Source: Manduca sexta (Eukaryota > Arthropoda > Insecta > Lepidoptera > Sphingidae). Taken from it: 64,000 nucleotides of DNA. The position numbers and the translations under genes were made by a program. The stretch covers positions 10,416,001 through 10,480,000 of the forward strand of contig NC_051124.1 of assembly GCF_014839805.1 (NCBI RefSeq). Reading direction: 5' to 3'. Below, in pieces: positions 33,691-45,144 of this stretch. Every line of letters starts with the position of its first letter. Within the stretch, counting starts at the first letter, position 1. The notes below the pieces were generated by a model. The model made no database searches and was not told the origin of the DNA. It saw only the letters and a program-made list of their open reading frames with translations.

Positions 33691-34814
33691 GAAGTTAATA
33701 GAGTATTCACATTTCACGCATTCGTATAACACACATGTCTATAATTTACGCCCAATATGGGGACACGCTTGTCCCTATTAAACTCAACGTATACAATTAT
33801 ACAGGATCAATCGAGGGTCTTATGTAAACCATATCCAGAATGTCCAAAGCCCTCAATATTCCATGTGTATTGTAAATTGAATCCATTGATCGCCCGAGAG
33901 CGTCATGGTATTCGCCTTTGATGTTAGTTCAAAGCAAATACAAGTTTTAGTACTAGACATCTTAATAATGCGTACAATATCTTATTAAAGATTAGTAGGA
34001 TTTTATTGAAACTTTGTCTAATTTAGGAGTTGAAGATTTACCTACAGTTATTGTTATATTTGGGATGGTAGTGTATTTGATCTGAGAAGTAGTGTATTCT
34101 AACAATTTAAGTTTTCAAATGTACCAGTTCTTAATTGGAAAATATTTATAATTGTATGCGCGTTTAAATTCGAATAAATGATTTATTGAAAAAAAAAAGA
34201 ATGAATATGCGTCATTCGATTATGAGAATTTACTCCGTTTGTAGCGTGGTACAATGTCGCAAAAATTACAGAAAATTAAATTAAACAAACCTGTGTTTAA
34301 TCTATTACAAAATGTACAAGGCATAAAGCCAAATTAGAAATACATTTTAATCTCATTAATTCTCCAACTATTTTGATCAAAAAAAAACCTATTTGCAAAC
34401 TAAATAAGTGTAAAGTCAAGGTGAAACAGGAGAAATGAAATTTGCTCGGCGGCTTTTTAAAGGCTCCAAACGGGATAAAGTCTGGATTTGGCAAAATTCT
34501 CACGAAATAAGGGTAAAAAATGAAATACTCTTTTTCAGGATTTACTTTTTGTATCTCAGTAATGTTCAGTTGGTGCGCCTTATTTGATATAACTGAGATG
34601 AGATTTTTAAGTCCACAAGACCCGTTTCATATGATTAGTAAAAAAAATTATCCCCTTAGGGATAGGCAGAAGCCTGGAATGGTCTCGGCGTGTTCGGTGC
34701 GAGGTCCCGGATTCATTATAAAGAGCTGATGGAAACCACCATTTAGTCGGTAAAAATCCGACATCCGTCTACCTTGCAAATGCACGACGGGGACCAAAGA
34801 GGATATTCCCTACG
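33691..34814. other. Unassigned A+T-rich sequence
   Basis: No gene was recognised. Frames of about 70 codons at 34297-34503 and 34520-34729 lack any supporting motif. Confidence 0.35.
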
Positions 34815-35036
34815 AAAAAAAATATATAACTGGTAGGCAAATGCTGGTGCATCCACTTTTCGCCGTGCACCGTCCTATGATATGAAAAAAAAGCGAGTCT
34901 ATCGCCCTATCGGGTACAAATTCCAGATACAGTGCTGAAACTGAGTACAAAAACCCAATATCACATTGCCCGACCCGGGTATGGACCCGAGACCTCAGCA
35001 TTAAAATCGTATCGTAATACAACTACGATACAGAAA
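34815..35036 (-). repeat. SINE family 1, inverted degraded copy
   Basis: It contains CCACTTTTCGCCGTGCACCG, CGGGTACAAATTCCAGATAC and ACATTGCCCGACCCGGGTAT followed by GAGACCTCAGC. This is the reverse complement of the 33364 family. The B box is mutated. Confidence 0.7.
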
Positions 35037-35066
35037 CACAAAAAAATCGGTTTTATATTTTATATC

Positions 35067-35284
35067 GGCCCGGATAGCGACCACCGTACACAAGGTGTTA
35101 AAACCCGCCATAGTGGCCCACGTAAGTGTGTCGCGTTCCGGGATCAGCCTGTGTATACCCGGCTTCAACAGGCCGGCATTTTGTCGACTGTCGAAGGGTA
35201 ATCTCTCGTCAGTCGACATTCTTTGAACCCCACTCCACTTGCGATCAGGTGCAGAGGGGAGACTTTGACGTACTCATAAAAAAC
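35067..35284 (+). repeat. Dispersed repeat family R3, near-complete copy
   Basis: It contains CACCGTACACAAGGTGTTAA, GTGTCGCGTTCCGGGATCAG, GTAATCTCTCGTCAGTCGAC and CCACTCCACTTGCGATCAGG, ending near CATAAAAAA. It serves as the reference for the interrupted copy at 26441. Confidence 0.7.
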
Positions 35285-36499
35285 ATACTAACATAAGTTG
35301 CTATGTAATTAATACGTACACTATCAATATATCAAAGACTAAGGCTAAGAGGTATCTATATGTATGTTCAGGGAGAAACAATTAAGGTCACACAAACATC
35401 TAAAGCAGCCCTCCGGGGACTGGGAGCAAGTCAATTGCTATTGCGTAAGACAAGCATTAAGCTAAAACCAAACAAGATAATTGGATAAACAGAGAGGTAA
35501 GGCGAGACTGACAATGCTTTTAGTTACGTAGTTAAAATAAATTACATATACTCGGTAGAGAGGTGACGTCCTTTAAGATGATTTGATTACACATTGCTGA
35601 TAATATATGACGTAGTATTTATTAAAATTTAGAGGAAAGTAACGCGAAAAAGTGGTTGTTAGGTGGATTATTGCAACCAAAACGGGATTGCAGTACAATT
35701 CCGTTGAACACAGTAAGTGTTCGAAACGCCAAATATAGTACGTAGTACATATATATCTATGATTTCCAATAATTATAAAGTATCACTTATACAGAATATC
35801 ATTTTAAACTCAAGCTGCCAGTCTTATCGAGTTAAAAGTTTATAATCCATCAATTGTATAAGAAACATCCAAATCAATGATTACGGAACGAATTAATCAA
35901 AATTTTGAAACAATACAGACTTAAAACGTGGATACAAAGACACAGATTTCAAACTCGCAGGGATAGCCAAACGCTTTCCCAGCAATCCGATTATTCTACT
36001 TAAAATAATTTAATGTACTCAAAAACTTTCGGCACGGAATTAGATTCCCATTTGATAATTAAAACAGTTTACTGTCACGCGTACTTACGTGTTTAATTTT
36101 AAGTAATTAATAAGACATGATAGTTTGACGGGTTAATAACAATTAACAGTGGTTAGTTAAAGCAGATAAAGTACAATACAGACTCGATTAACGGAACTGA
36201 TTGTTGTAAGGCATTAAGATAATCGTAAATCCGGTTAATTGAAGGAAATGAAAGCTATTTTTGAACATATGAATTATTATTAACTCTTGTTCGCGGATTC
36301 GCCCGCAGAGACCATTGCCAATAAAGAAGCTTATCCGACTCATGGGTAATATAGCTTACTATTAGTGAAATAATTATCAAAATTGGCGAAGTTTTCGAAT
36401 TTCATTTATAGTTTTATTCGCGGTTGACGATTCCAATAATGGCGAATTCTAGCTGAGGTCTCGATAAACGAGTCTCCACTATAATTAGTAAGGAAATAA
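35285..36499. other. Unassigned sequence with small repeat fragments
   Basis: A family-F 3' fragment lies at 35680-35770 (GTTCGAAACGCCAAATATAG, then TACGTAGTAC). A short CTAG-repeat head-like fragment (TTGTTCGCGGATTCGCCCGC) is near 36287. No gene was recognised. Confidence 0.45.
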
Positions 36500-36605
36500 T
36501 CCCACCTCCCCCCCCCCGAGCATGGAGGCTGCAAAGTCTTCAAAAAGTCGGAAGAAAAATATAATATAAAAATAAAAAAAGCATTTTATTTCAATGAAGT
36601 AAAGT
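36500..36605 (-). repeat. Fold-back family, inverted arm behind a C-run
   Basis: A run of about ten C at 36508-36517 is followed by ATGGAGGCTGCAAAGTCTTC and GGAAGAAAAATATAATATAA, which is the inverted arm of the fold-back family. A long C homopolymer is also a likely site for assembly length errors. Confidence 0.55.
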
Positions 36606-37424
36606 TTACATTTAAATTGCCGATCTTCGGGACCCTTTATACACAAAAATACGGGAATAACCCAACATATGGCTGAGGTATCGGCAACGCCCACGAGAAC
36701 GCCACGATAAATATACTATTTAGTACCGACAATCATGTGCAATGGCCCCTGTTATCGTCATTATGCTGTGTCATTTTAATTATAAATGTAGTTATAATTG
36801 CAATAACATATTAGTAATATACATATAACAATTATAATATACCTAATATTACAATTGGTATGGATAATGCCTACTTGGTCAGAATGCTTACACGGGAGGT
36901 CTTTGCTTAGAAACTCAAGACCAATAGCTCATGTCGGTTTGATAATACGCATTGCCCTGAATTGGATCTTTTTAGTGTAGGGGTCTCTTGAGCCAAGCCC
37001 AGTCCAAAGGTTGTGCAATATGCTCGAAAAACCGCATTGTGAACTCTACAATGGAGTGATATATCAGCACGTGGAAGTAAACTGGACACGTGGACCCACA
37101 AACGAGTTGATCTAGTGTTAAATGATCTTCACTGCCCGTTAACAGCTACGATTCCAAAATAAATCCATGTGTTTCAAAAAGAAAGAAAGAAAGATTTATT
37201 ATTAGGACAATAACAGTATAACATGTACATGTATATAAGCAAAGAAAAACAAAACATATAAAGAAAAATATACAATTATACCCATTGTGCCAACAATGGG
37301 AACCCTCATTCAGCTTTTTGCTGCAGTACCAGCATGACCGATACTGTAGCGCTGATTTTTAAAAGGGACGGAGATTGCAGAATATGTGGACTCCGACACT
37401 ACTTTTAGAAAACGCGTAACGTTT
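36606..37424. other. Unassigned sequence with a GAAA microsatellite
   Basis: A short (GAAA)n run lies near 37178-37193, followed by an A-rich stretch. No gene was recognised. Confidence 0.4.
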
Positions 37425-37595
37425 TCACCACCTGGTGTAAAACCCTTCATATCACACGTAAGTGTGTCGCATTCCGGGATCAGCCTGTGTATATTCGGTT
37501 TCACAGGCCGGCATAATTGTGCCGTCTGACGAGGGATAATCATCTGTCCTTAGTCGACACTATCTGGACACCACTCCATTTACCCTGCAGTCGTG
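37425..37595 (+). repeat. Dispersed repeat family R3, copy
   Basis: It contains CACCTGGTGTAAAACCCTTC, GTGTGTCGCATTCCGGGATC, AGCCTGTGTATATTCGG and CACCACTCCATTTACCCTG. It is more decayed than the 35067 copy. Confidence 0.65.
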
Positions 37596-37736
37596 ACTAC
37601 CAAGCCCATATGAAAAAGACGTGGGATTCGTATTCTGAGTAGCTAAAATCCCGATTGAGCCGGAACAGTCATGCATGACGATGACACAAGTAGCTCATGT
37701 TTCTGAATTAATTACAGTTCAGTTACATGTAATTAT

Positions 37737-38028
37737 AACCATTGACGTATATTCTATAGACCAAAACATCACTATTATAAAACATTTATTCACTTGAACA
37801 CCAAATAATTTTACTTATTTGACTAATATTTTTTATTCAAATACAGGTTTACACTTAGACTCGCATTTTTATATTATGAGCGCCACTCAACCACAAGCTT
37901 CAATATTGGCACCATACTAAAATCAGTTTGAATTGATGATGAATTAATTAATTCTGTTCAACACAGTGAATGTTCGGAACGCCAAATCTAGCACGTAGTA
38001 CATATATATCGACGGTTATAACAATTTA
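37737..38028 (+). repeat. Dispersed repeat family F, copy
   Basis: It starts CATTGACGTATATTCTATAG (37741) and ends GCACGTAGTACATATATATC near 38010, with TTATGAGCGCCACTC inside. It is in the same orientation as the other three copies. Confidence 0.65.
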
Positions 38029-38812
38029 AGTTTCTGTTCCTTACCATGTCTTCCATTTAGCCCGTTTTATGTCATGTTCAGTACGCGGTAATGAAATGTC
38101 AGACGCGTGACAATTAATTGACAGCCGCGCTGTCAATAGCGACTATTACAGATCGGTGATGTTTCAATTTCGGTACCGAATTCTGACGCATGGCTTCCGT
38201 AGACTACGTCAAATGGAACGTGGTTTGCGTCGCGGTTATTACGTTTACTTTGAAATTACGTTTGTCTTCTTAAAACAGGATAGTAATCGAAAATGATTTT
38301 CCATCTCTTTTTTATCTTATTATGTGTTTTTTGTCCAACAAGGATAATATGCAAACCACACAGCACCTAATAACCTAAATTTCCATCTTATTAAACGTTA
38401 TTTACACAATAAAATAGAACGTGAATAAATAGTTCAATTGTTTCACTTATTCGTTCAGTTTATAAATCTGTCACTTAATCTTTTCTATGATAAACAACTC
38501 TTAATTTTAAGAAAACTGATATAAATAATACGAATTGACAATATTTGCGTAGATCTAGGCAAATCAAATCTATGAGAATACAGGCTCCTGCTGCAATATC
38601 CTCCGAGGACATTGTAGACCTGATCACAAATATAGATGTACGGATATATCCCACTGGTGCAAACAATGTTATTCACGTAGTTTGATAGAAAATAGAGATG
38701 CCGTCGCTTGTAAGACAACACAAATATACTGAATGCCTCAAGACGATCGATGGGTTGGTTTGATGATAGTTTACTGTCAATCACATAATGTTTATCCAAA
38801 CAGTAATCTATA
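38029..38812. other. Unassigned A+T-rich sequence
   Basis: No gene was recognised. Overlapping minus-strand frames at 38475-38799 lack motifs. Confidence 0.35.
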
Positions 38813-40123
38813 TACTTAGTCTGGCCATAAATACTGTTACACTTAATTATAAAAAAATATTACATTTGAATTTCGAATCTGTCATTTTTATACGATTGTT
38901 CATTGTGTTTTCTCATTTTGGCGCCAATACATTGTAAAATATTTTGCGATATTAAAATGGTGTGGGGTGATAAAGAGAACCGAATCGCTGTGATAGCATT
39001 ACACAAAGTAGGTATGGAGCCAAATGCAATTTTTAAAACTCTCCATACACTTGGTATTAGTAAAATGTTTGTGTACCGGGCTATTAATAGGTACAATGAG
39101 ACCTCCTCTGTTTGTGACAGAAAAAGATCTGGCCGTCCACGTAGTGTTCGTACGAAAAAGGTGGTCAAAGCAGTAAGGGAAAGAATTCGAAGAAATCCTG
39201 TCCGAAAGCAAAAGATTTTATCTCGGGAAATGAAGATAGCACCTAGAACCATGTCGCGTATTTTAAAAGATGACTTAGGACTTGCAGCCTATAAGAGACG
39301 CACTGGCCATTTCTTAACTGATAATTTAAAGAAGAATAGGGTGGTAAAATCGAAACAACTACTGAAGCGGTACGCAAAGGGAGGTCACAGAAAAATTTTG
39401 TTTACGGATGAGAAAATTTTTACAATTGAGCAACATTTTAACAAACAAAATGACCGTATTTATGCTCAAAGCTCTAAGGAAGCTTCCCAATTAGTCGACA
39501 GAGTGCAACGTGGACATTATCCGACTTCAGTGATGGTTTGGTGGGGTGTTAGCTATGAAGGAGTGACTGAGCCATATTTTTGTGAAAAAGGTATCAAAAC
39601 ATCGGCACAAGTGTATCAAGATACCATTCTTGAGAAGGTAGTTAAGCCCCTTAACATCACCATGTTCAATAACCAAGTATGGTCCTTCCAGCAAGACTCG
39701 GCGCCGGGTCATAAAGCTCGGTCCACGCAGTCTTGGTTGGAATCGAACGTTTCGGACTTCATCAGAGCTGAAGACTGGCCGTCGTCTAGTCCCGATCTTA
39801 ATCCGCTGGATTATGATTTGTGGTCAGTTTTAGAGAGTACAGCTTGCTCTAAACGCCATGATAATTTGGAGTCCCTAAAACAATCTATACGATTGGCAGT
39901 GAAGAATTTTCCCATGGAAAGAGTGCGTGCTTCTATTGATAACTGGCCTCATCGTTTAAAGGACTGTATTGCAGCCAATGGAGACCACTTCGAATAAGCT
40001 TTTTATATTTTTAATTGTTTTATATTTATGTATTAAACTGACACACTGTAAAAGTAATAAATGTTATTTGCAGTTAACAATTTTCTTTTTTCTTTATTAC
40101 AATATTTATGGCAAGACTAGGTA
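38813..40123 (+). mobile_element. maT-type mariner transposon, copy 2 (intact)
   Basis: The core is 38815-40121 (1307 bp), flanked by TA. The inverted ends are CTTAGTCTGGCCATAAATA and the complement of TATTTATGGCAAGACTAGG, imperfect over about 27 bp. It holds an uninterrupted transposase and an AATAAA signal at 40056-40061. It matches copy 1 along its length except for one A. Its right side abuts a Helitron-like 3' end, so it may have inserted into that element. Confidence 0.96.
38957..39997 (+). CDS. maT (DD37D) mariner transposase
   Basis: The protein is 346 residues starting at MVWGDKEN, about the usual length for the family. An in-frame ATG 18 codons upstream exists but lies in leader-like sequence. 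The N-terminal half is a paired helix-turn-helix DNA-binding region with a GRPR linker (about residues 59-62). The catalytic residues are D151 (FTDEK), D247 (FQQDSAPGHK) and D285 (SPDLNPLDY), with 37 residues between the second and third. That is the DD37D signature of maT elements in the IS630-Tc1-mariner group. It cuts and pastes at TA sites in the nucleus. No disruption was seen, so activity is plausible but untested. Confidence 0.95.
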   Translation: MVWGDKENRIAVIALHKVGMEPNAIFKTLHTLGISKMFVYRAINRYNETSSVCDRKRSGRPRSVRTKKVVKAVRERIRRNPVRKQKILSREMKIAPRTMSRILKDDLGLAAYKRRTGHFLTDNLKKNRVVKSKQLLKRYAKGGHRKILFTDEKIFTIEQHFNKQNDRIYAQSSKEASQLVDRVQRGHYPTSVMVWWGVSYEGVTEPYFCEKGIKTSAQVYQDTILEKVVKPLNITMFNNQVWSFQQDSAPGHKARSTQSWLESNVSDFIRAEDWPSSSPDLNPLDYDLWSVLESTACSKRHDNLESLKQSIRLAVKNFPMERVRASIDNWPHRLKDCIAANGDHFE

Positions 40124-40366
40124 TATAAAAAAGAATCCCTATTTCCCTTGGTCACGCCATCAGGCGAGAACGGCTGGACCGATTTCACAATTTTTTTTTT
40201 GTTGGGTTTGTTATTGTCAGGAGAAGAATCTTATGAAAGAAAAAATTAAAGAAGTTGAGCGGAACGTTAGAAAATTTAAAAAACGTTAATTTCAGCGATT
40301 GACAGAATGCGCTTTGCAAATTCATAGTTAAGACGGAACAACGTCTGTCGGGTCAGCTAGTTAGTA
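40124..40366 (+). mobile_element. Helitron-like 3' end
   Basis: It begins next to the maT insertion with TCCCTATTTCCCTTGGTCAC. It then holds GGCTGGACCGATTTCACAAT, a T-run, GGAGAAGAATCTTATGAAAG and ends AACGTCTGTCGGGTCAGCTA plus G, followed by T. Closure in CTAG-T (CTAG at 40357-40360) with no inverted repeat fits lepidopteran non-autonomous Helitrons. The 5' end was not found, and it may be truncated at the maT junction. Confidence 0.55.
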
Positions 40367-41481
40367 ATATTTTAAGGAAAAAATGTACGTAACGATATGC
40401 TTTACATTCCTTGTATGTAAAATTATTTCTTCTTTATGGATTTAATAAAATTTAATAATGTAAGAAGGCGTATAAGACGTCTCGCTCTAATCAATTCTAG
40501 TCCGCAAAGACAAACTGATGCTTACAGCGACTGCGTCCCCTATTACTGTATTATTTACTCACAGACAACGAAACTAATCCCGACAATCTTCCAAAACTAC
40601 CCTCAGGGATCTTTAGATGATGAAGATTAATTGCCAGGGGTTATCCCGCGAGACCCTCTAGGCATTGGCGGTCTTAAATGTCTGACGAACGTAACATGGC
40701 TGGGCTAAGAAATTTATAAAAATTGCTTTGCTCCCGATTCTGCGTAAAATTCCTTTATATTGTGTCTACATTCTTTGAAAATTCTATTTGCCAATAAGTG
40801 TCCGTCTTTGGCTGTTATTGAGATCGCCTTATGCAAACAAATAGATAAAATATAAACACGTTTGTGATTTACTAATATACAAATTATTGTCCAAAAATCG
40901 TGTCAAAATCGTCCATTTCCGAGATCGCCTCGTGCGAATAGGATGATAAAAAATTATATAATTCAAATTTAAGCAACATGCAAATCACACCGTCCTTTGC
41001 AAACGTACTTCTACTTTATTTTATCTGTATAAATAGAAAGTTGAATGGTTTGTTCGTGTAAATGAGCACTACATTTTCTAGGGTGTAAAACAAAAATACG
41101 TACGATGATATCACCGCAGACGGAGTAATTTATATGATAAATCCGTCTGGCGGTCTTGTCCGTGTGGCTTTTCAATTTGACTTAGTGAAATGAGACGAAA
41201 CGAAATACATGTTTGGGTCAGTTTATTTATGATCATTGAACGGCGAGATTGAACAAATAGCTCACCCGGCTCGTGTTTAGTTGTATTTGTTTCATTTTAA
41301 ATTGAGACGTTAGTAGCCTGTCTGAAAGTTAGCCGCCAAGCCACAGTAACACCACTTAAACATTTAATTACGAAATGCCTGTATGGTACTTAACCATGCT
41401 GGTCACCTATATATCAAAAATTAAACAAGATTTTATCAAAGAAAAAGAAGAATTTAAATTTAATAAAACGTTTTTATAATA
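40367..41481. other. Unassigned A+T-rich sequence
   Basis: No gene was recognised. A 64-codon frame at 40436-40630 has no identifiable domain. Confidence 0.35.
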
Positions 41482-42530
41482 TACAGGGTCATTTCGACAT
41501 TGCGTTACTAAATGAAACCACAGGTTCGTGGTGACCTCTGCTAACACCGTGCAAAATATTATTCATAAGTAACGAATATTTACGTCAATAATCCCGATTT
41601 TAGATTTATGGTTTTTTGATCACGCTGTCTCTTAGCGCGCTTAACTGAAGTGAATGAACTACGTCACAGCTGATGATATTATTACCGAACCTATAGGGTT
41701 CAGAAGGTCAGCTCACAAATGAACTCCCAATACGTTCACTGACTTGGTTGCAGCAGTTCATTGAGTCAATAATTAATTACTACAAAAAATATGTCGTCAA
41801 TTATAAACGTTATTTTCGTTAATAAAATAGTTTTCTTACCAAAAAAATTACCTACATAATTATTAAAGTTACAAGATTTAAATCTATTGGTATCGTATCT
41901 TTTGTAGATTCTACATGATATTCCGACATTTATTTTAATTCCAACATTAATATTTCGGTTTGTCATAATATCTAAAAGAAGACTACGTAGACATTACCGA
42001 ACGTCAAATTATGCTTTCTGTACCATTTCTTTGCTAGATAGACACTATGGCAACGCGTCCGAGTCTTTGACCGAGTCCGAAGAGCGCGCGATTATTCAAT
42101 ACAATAGTCGTACTCTTTCTCGCCTAAACTCGCAGTGTTGTCAATATAAACATTTTTACCAAAAAGCTTGCTAAATCGACACAGCATTTCAAAATTTCTA
42201 TTAGATTTTTTTTTATTACATGATGTTCTAACAGATTTAACACACAATTGTATTACAAAATAAAATAAGTAATGATTTATGATGAAATGATTAATGAAAA
42301 GTCTACCTAATTAAAATAATACACAGCAATATTTTAGTATTTTTGAAACATTATTTTAAGTAATAAAGTATAATAGAGATTTTGGATTTAATCATTCATT
42401 TTCAATAGGCATACAGGCTATAAAATAAACAAGATATTGCACAATAAGGTAATAATAAAAAAAAGTTTGGTAACACTGCGAGGGCACGTGTTAGTTGTAA
42501 AACTCTGGCTCGTCAAATATCGTGTACCTC

Positions 42531-42975
42531 CAGACTAGTGTTGCCAGGGTCAATTTGTTTAAAATCAAGAAGGTAAAACAAATCGAGATTTAGTGTTGTA
42601 GATCGGGACATAAAAAAAGCAAGTATTTTTTTTTTATTTAAGTTTTATGTATTGCGTTTTACAAAAAATATCACTGCCAAGTCATGCTAAAGTTGTGTTT
42701 TAATTTGGATCTCTTTTTTACATCAAAGCACACATCGCCGGGTAGTCGCATCTCTAAGCAAGAGAATAAAACAAAACTGTACCTTCAGCGCTAGTGAGAT
42801 GATACGTGCTATTTTGATTGCATTGTCGCACTCAACACAGTGATGAATGCGTAGTTTATTTTTCATAATACTTAATGGTTTTAATAATTTTATTGGTGCA
42901 AAACGGGTCACGTCCCCAGAATTCTGAAAATCGGGACATCCCGCGCAAATCGGGACATCAGGCAACTCCAGATCC
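42531..42975. repeat. Possible small element with GTTGCC/GGCAAC ends
   Basis: The left side has AGTGTTGCCAGGGTCAATTT. The right side has two direct copies of AATCGGGACATC and then AGGCAACTCC. The GTTGCC/GGCAAC ends are inverted. I could not find a second copy in the window, so this is tentative. Confidence 0.3.
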
Positions 42976-43235
42976 TTGCTGCTACTTTGTGGAATTCGCT
43001 AAACTCGTGTGTCGCGTGTTGGTCGGTCAGGCACAAAGAAATTTAAAGCAGTCCCCTAAATGCGACCTTAATGTGTATAAAATAGAGTCTAATTTTAAAA
43101 ATATTTTTTGTCATTTTGAATATTTTACGATCGCGAAGTTGCATCGTTGACGCGTACGCGAAACTGAACTAATCACAATCTATTGATTATGTTTCTATCG
43201 GAGGCTGTAATTACGATTTTAATGTGGATTTATGA

Positions 43236-43350
43236 ATTTGCGATAGGTACTGAATGGAAAAATCCAATATCATTTTGTCCGATCCGGGATTCGATCCCGT
43301 GACCTTAGCAAAGCATCCGTACCATAATACAACTGCGGCACCGAGGTAGT
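43236..43350 (-). repeat. SINE family 1, head fragment (inverted)
   Basis: It contains GTCCGATCCGGGATTCGATC (B-box region), GTACCATAATACAACTGCGG and CACCGAGGTAGTC (head). This is the reverse complement of the SINE 1 tRNA-like region. It lies inside the expanded TIR element. Confidence 0.7.
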
Positions 43351-43869
43351 CACAAATTAACTGTATTAAAAATACTTTGAAGTATGAAACAACTTTTAAA
43401 GGAACAAGCAATCTACTAAACATCATTAGGTATTGGTAAACGCATTTACTTTTTTGAAAACATGTTTAGATACCTATTAGACGCCGCGCCGCGCCGCGCC
43501 GTGACGCATCCCGTCGCTCGACATTTTTACCTCAAACTATCACATTACCTAATTATGATCAAGATTGTAACTTCATTATTAATTGTTCGTGTGAATTGCC
43601 AGACTTGCAGAATGATATTTTATTGTTATGAGTGTTATAAATCTAACCGTTCAACGTATTTATTATACCTATTTATCTACTAAAATGGATGAACTACCTA
43701 CATTAGAATGTGTGTTTTGATTTAAAAGAATGAAACCACTTTAAAATTACGGAAATCATGTGTTATGTGTACCTAACTTATGCAGTTGTGGTTGTTTGAT
43801 TAGTGTCATTTGCTTATGATGATAGTTGGAGCATAGAAAATATGGTTCTAGTGAAATGTGATGATTAGT

Positions 43870-44026
43870 GCGTGATGTTTATGTTGGCGTTGGATGTCCA
43901 CCTGCAAGGTGGACAGACGACTTGATAAACGTCGCGGGAACACATTGGATGCAGGCAGCTTTCGACAGGTCCGTCTGGAAATCTTTAGGAGAGGCCTATG
44001 TGTAACAGTGGACTTTAAGTGGCTGA
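43870..44026 (+). pseudogene. 3' end of a non-LTR retrotransposon pol (C-terminal remnant)
   Basis: In the frame running through 43904 the translation gives PPARWTDDLINVAG, then HWMQAAFDRSVWKSLGEAYV, then a stop. This matches the C-terminal 'RPPxRWxDD...W...A.DR..W..L.EAY' close of many insect LINE pol proteins (RTE-like or a related clade). It is followed by a TGATGATGATAATGATG tail, typical of a LINE that ends in a microsatellite. It is strongly 5'-truncated. Confidence 0.7.
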
Positions 44027-44467
44027 TGATGATAATGATGTTTAGGTATGTGTCTTTTTGTAACGTCGGCGTAGCGTCGTCGCTGCTGGTCTAATTGTTG
44101 ATTGAGTGATGTGGCACGACACAAAATCCTAGGTAGTTAAAGCGCCGACATCAGCTGTTGGGTTGCGGCGCGGCGCGCGCCGTGCGACGAACTACCCTTG
44201 CGCTCCGAGTGTGCATCACTCGTTCGTGTGCGTGAGCATAATATTATCAATGACTGTGTGCGATGTTGCCGCTCCGACGAATTCTAGTATAGTAGTAGCG
44301 GCAAAAGGGTGTGTAAAAATAAAATGACTATTTGAATATTTATTTTGTTTGAAAATTTTACTTTTTTGTTTTTGACCTTAGGTTAGAGTAACTTATAGTA
44401 AACTGCTTCTTTCAAGATGACTTTCTCGCAGTTAAATTTAAGTCTAGGGTTACAAAATGACCCTGTA

Positions 44468-44939
44468 TAAAAAGTAAAAGCTTGTCGCGGAATAAATCAA
44501 TTTTTCAAAATCAAGTTACTGATGTTAACTTGATTTTGAAAATTTTCAAACTATGTTTACAAAACTTCATTCGAACATACAAACATTGCGAGATAAAAAA
44601 AATAAACTTGTAAAAAGTACACAAATGGACTTGTTTACCGATAAAGGTCATTGCAGGCGACGCCGCGAGGTATACTTTAGCAAAAATAAACCTTTTAATT
44701 TACCATTAACCGTTTTCTCGCTCACCCACGTTCGGCCTAATATTTATTTAATCTTATTAGATAAGATTTGAACTTTGGTGGGTATTAATCCTTAGCCGAG
44801 AGTTTAGTTCCTTAGTTTAATTACTTAAAGACTTACGTCATAGAACTTTTTTACGTAATTTTATCAATTTAATTGGAAATTTATAATTGTTTTGTTGCAT
44901 TTTAAATAAAAGTTGTTGCGTGATTTTATAAGTTACCAA
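44468..44939. other. Unassigned sequence with a 17-bp perfect hairpin
   Basis: TTTTCAAAATCAAGTTA at 44502-44518 and TAACTTGATTTTGAAAA at 44526-44542 are perfect inverted arms around a 7-base loop. A 72-codon frame at 44553-44771 has no motif. Confidence 0.45.
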
Positions 44940-45098
44940 TGGCGAGGAGTGAAATTTTTCGAAATGAAACCCGATATAACATAAAATAGGTCCTAATATG
45001 CATAAATGTGGTCTTCAAATTGTGATTTTAGATTTTATATAAATCACGAAAAGGAAGCCGACAGGAATCGGGTTATATGGACCCTTCGCTACTGTAAG
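44940..45098. mobile_element. Short MITE, family E, copy 2
   Basis: It starts ATGGCGAGGAGTGAAATTTT and ends GGAATCGGGTTATATGGACC then CTTCGCTACTG. It is the best-preserved copy for the inverted ends. Confidence 0.6.
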
Positions 45099-45144
45099 TT
45101 AGGACAATTATTTTTAAAAATATTATTGAACTATTTTTTTTTTA

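Larger units (their letters stand above)
41482..44467. mobile_element. TIR element (TACAGGGTCA family), expanded by nested insertions
   Basis: The left end TACAGGGTCATTTCGACATT (41482) is inverted at the right end ACAAAATGACCCTGTA (44452-44467). TA flanks both ends. About 160 bp inside the left end and 250 bp inside the right end match the two halves of the 32999-33690 element. Roughly 2.5 kb lies between them, including a SINE and a LINE tail. No transposase was seen. Confidence 0.55.

Noticed and set aside
39969..40289. 106-codon plus-strand frame across the end of maT copy 2
   Set aside because: It runs from the transposase tail through the TIR into the Helitron-like fragment, so it is a composite of unrelated parts.
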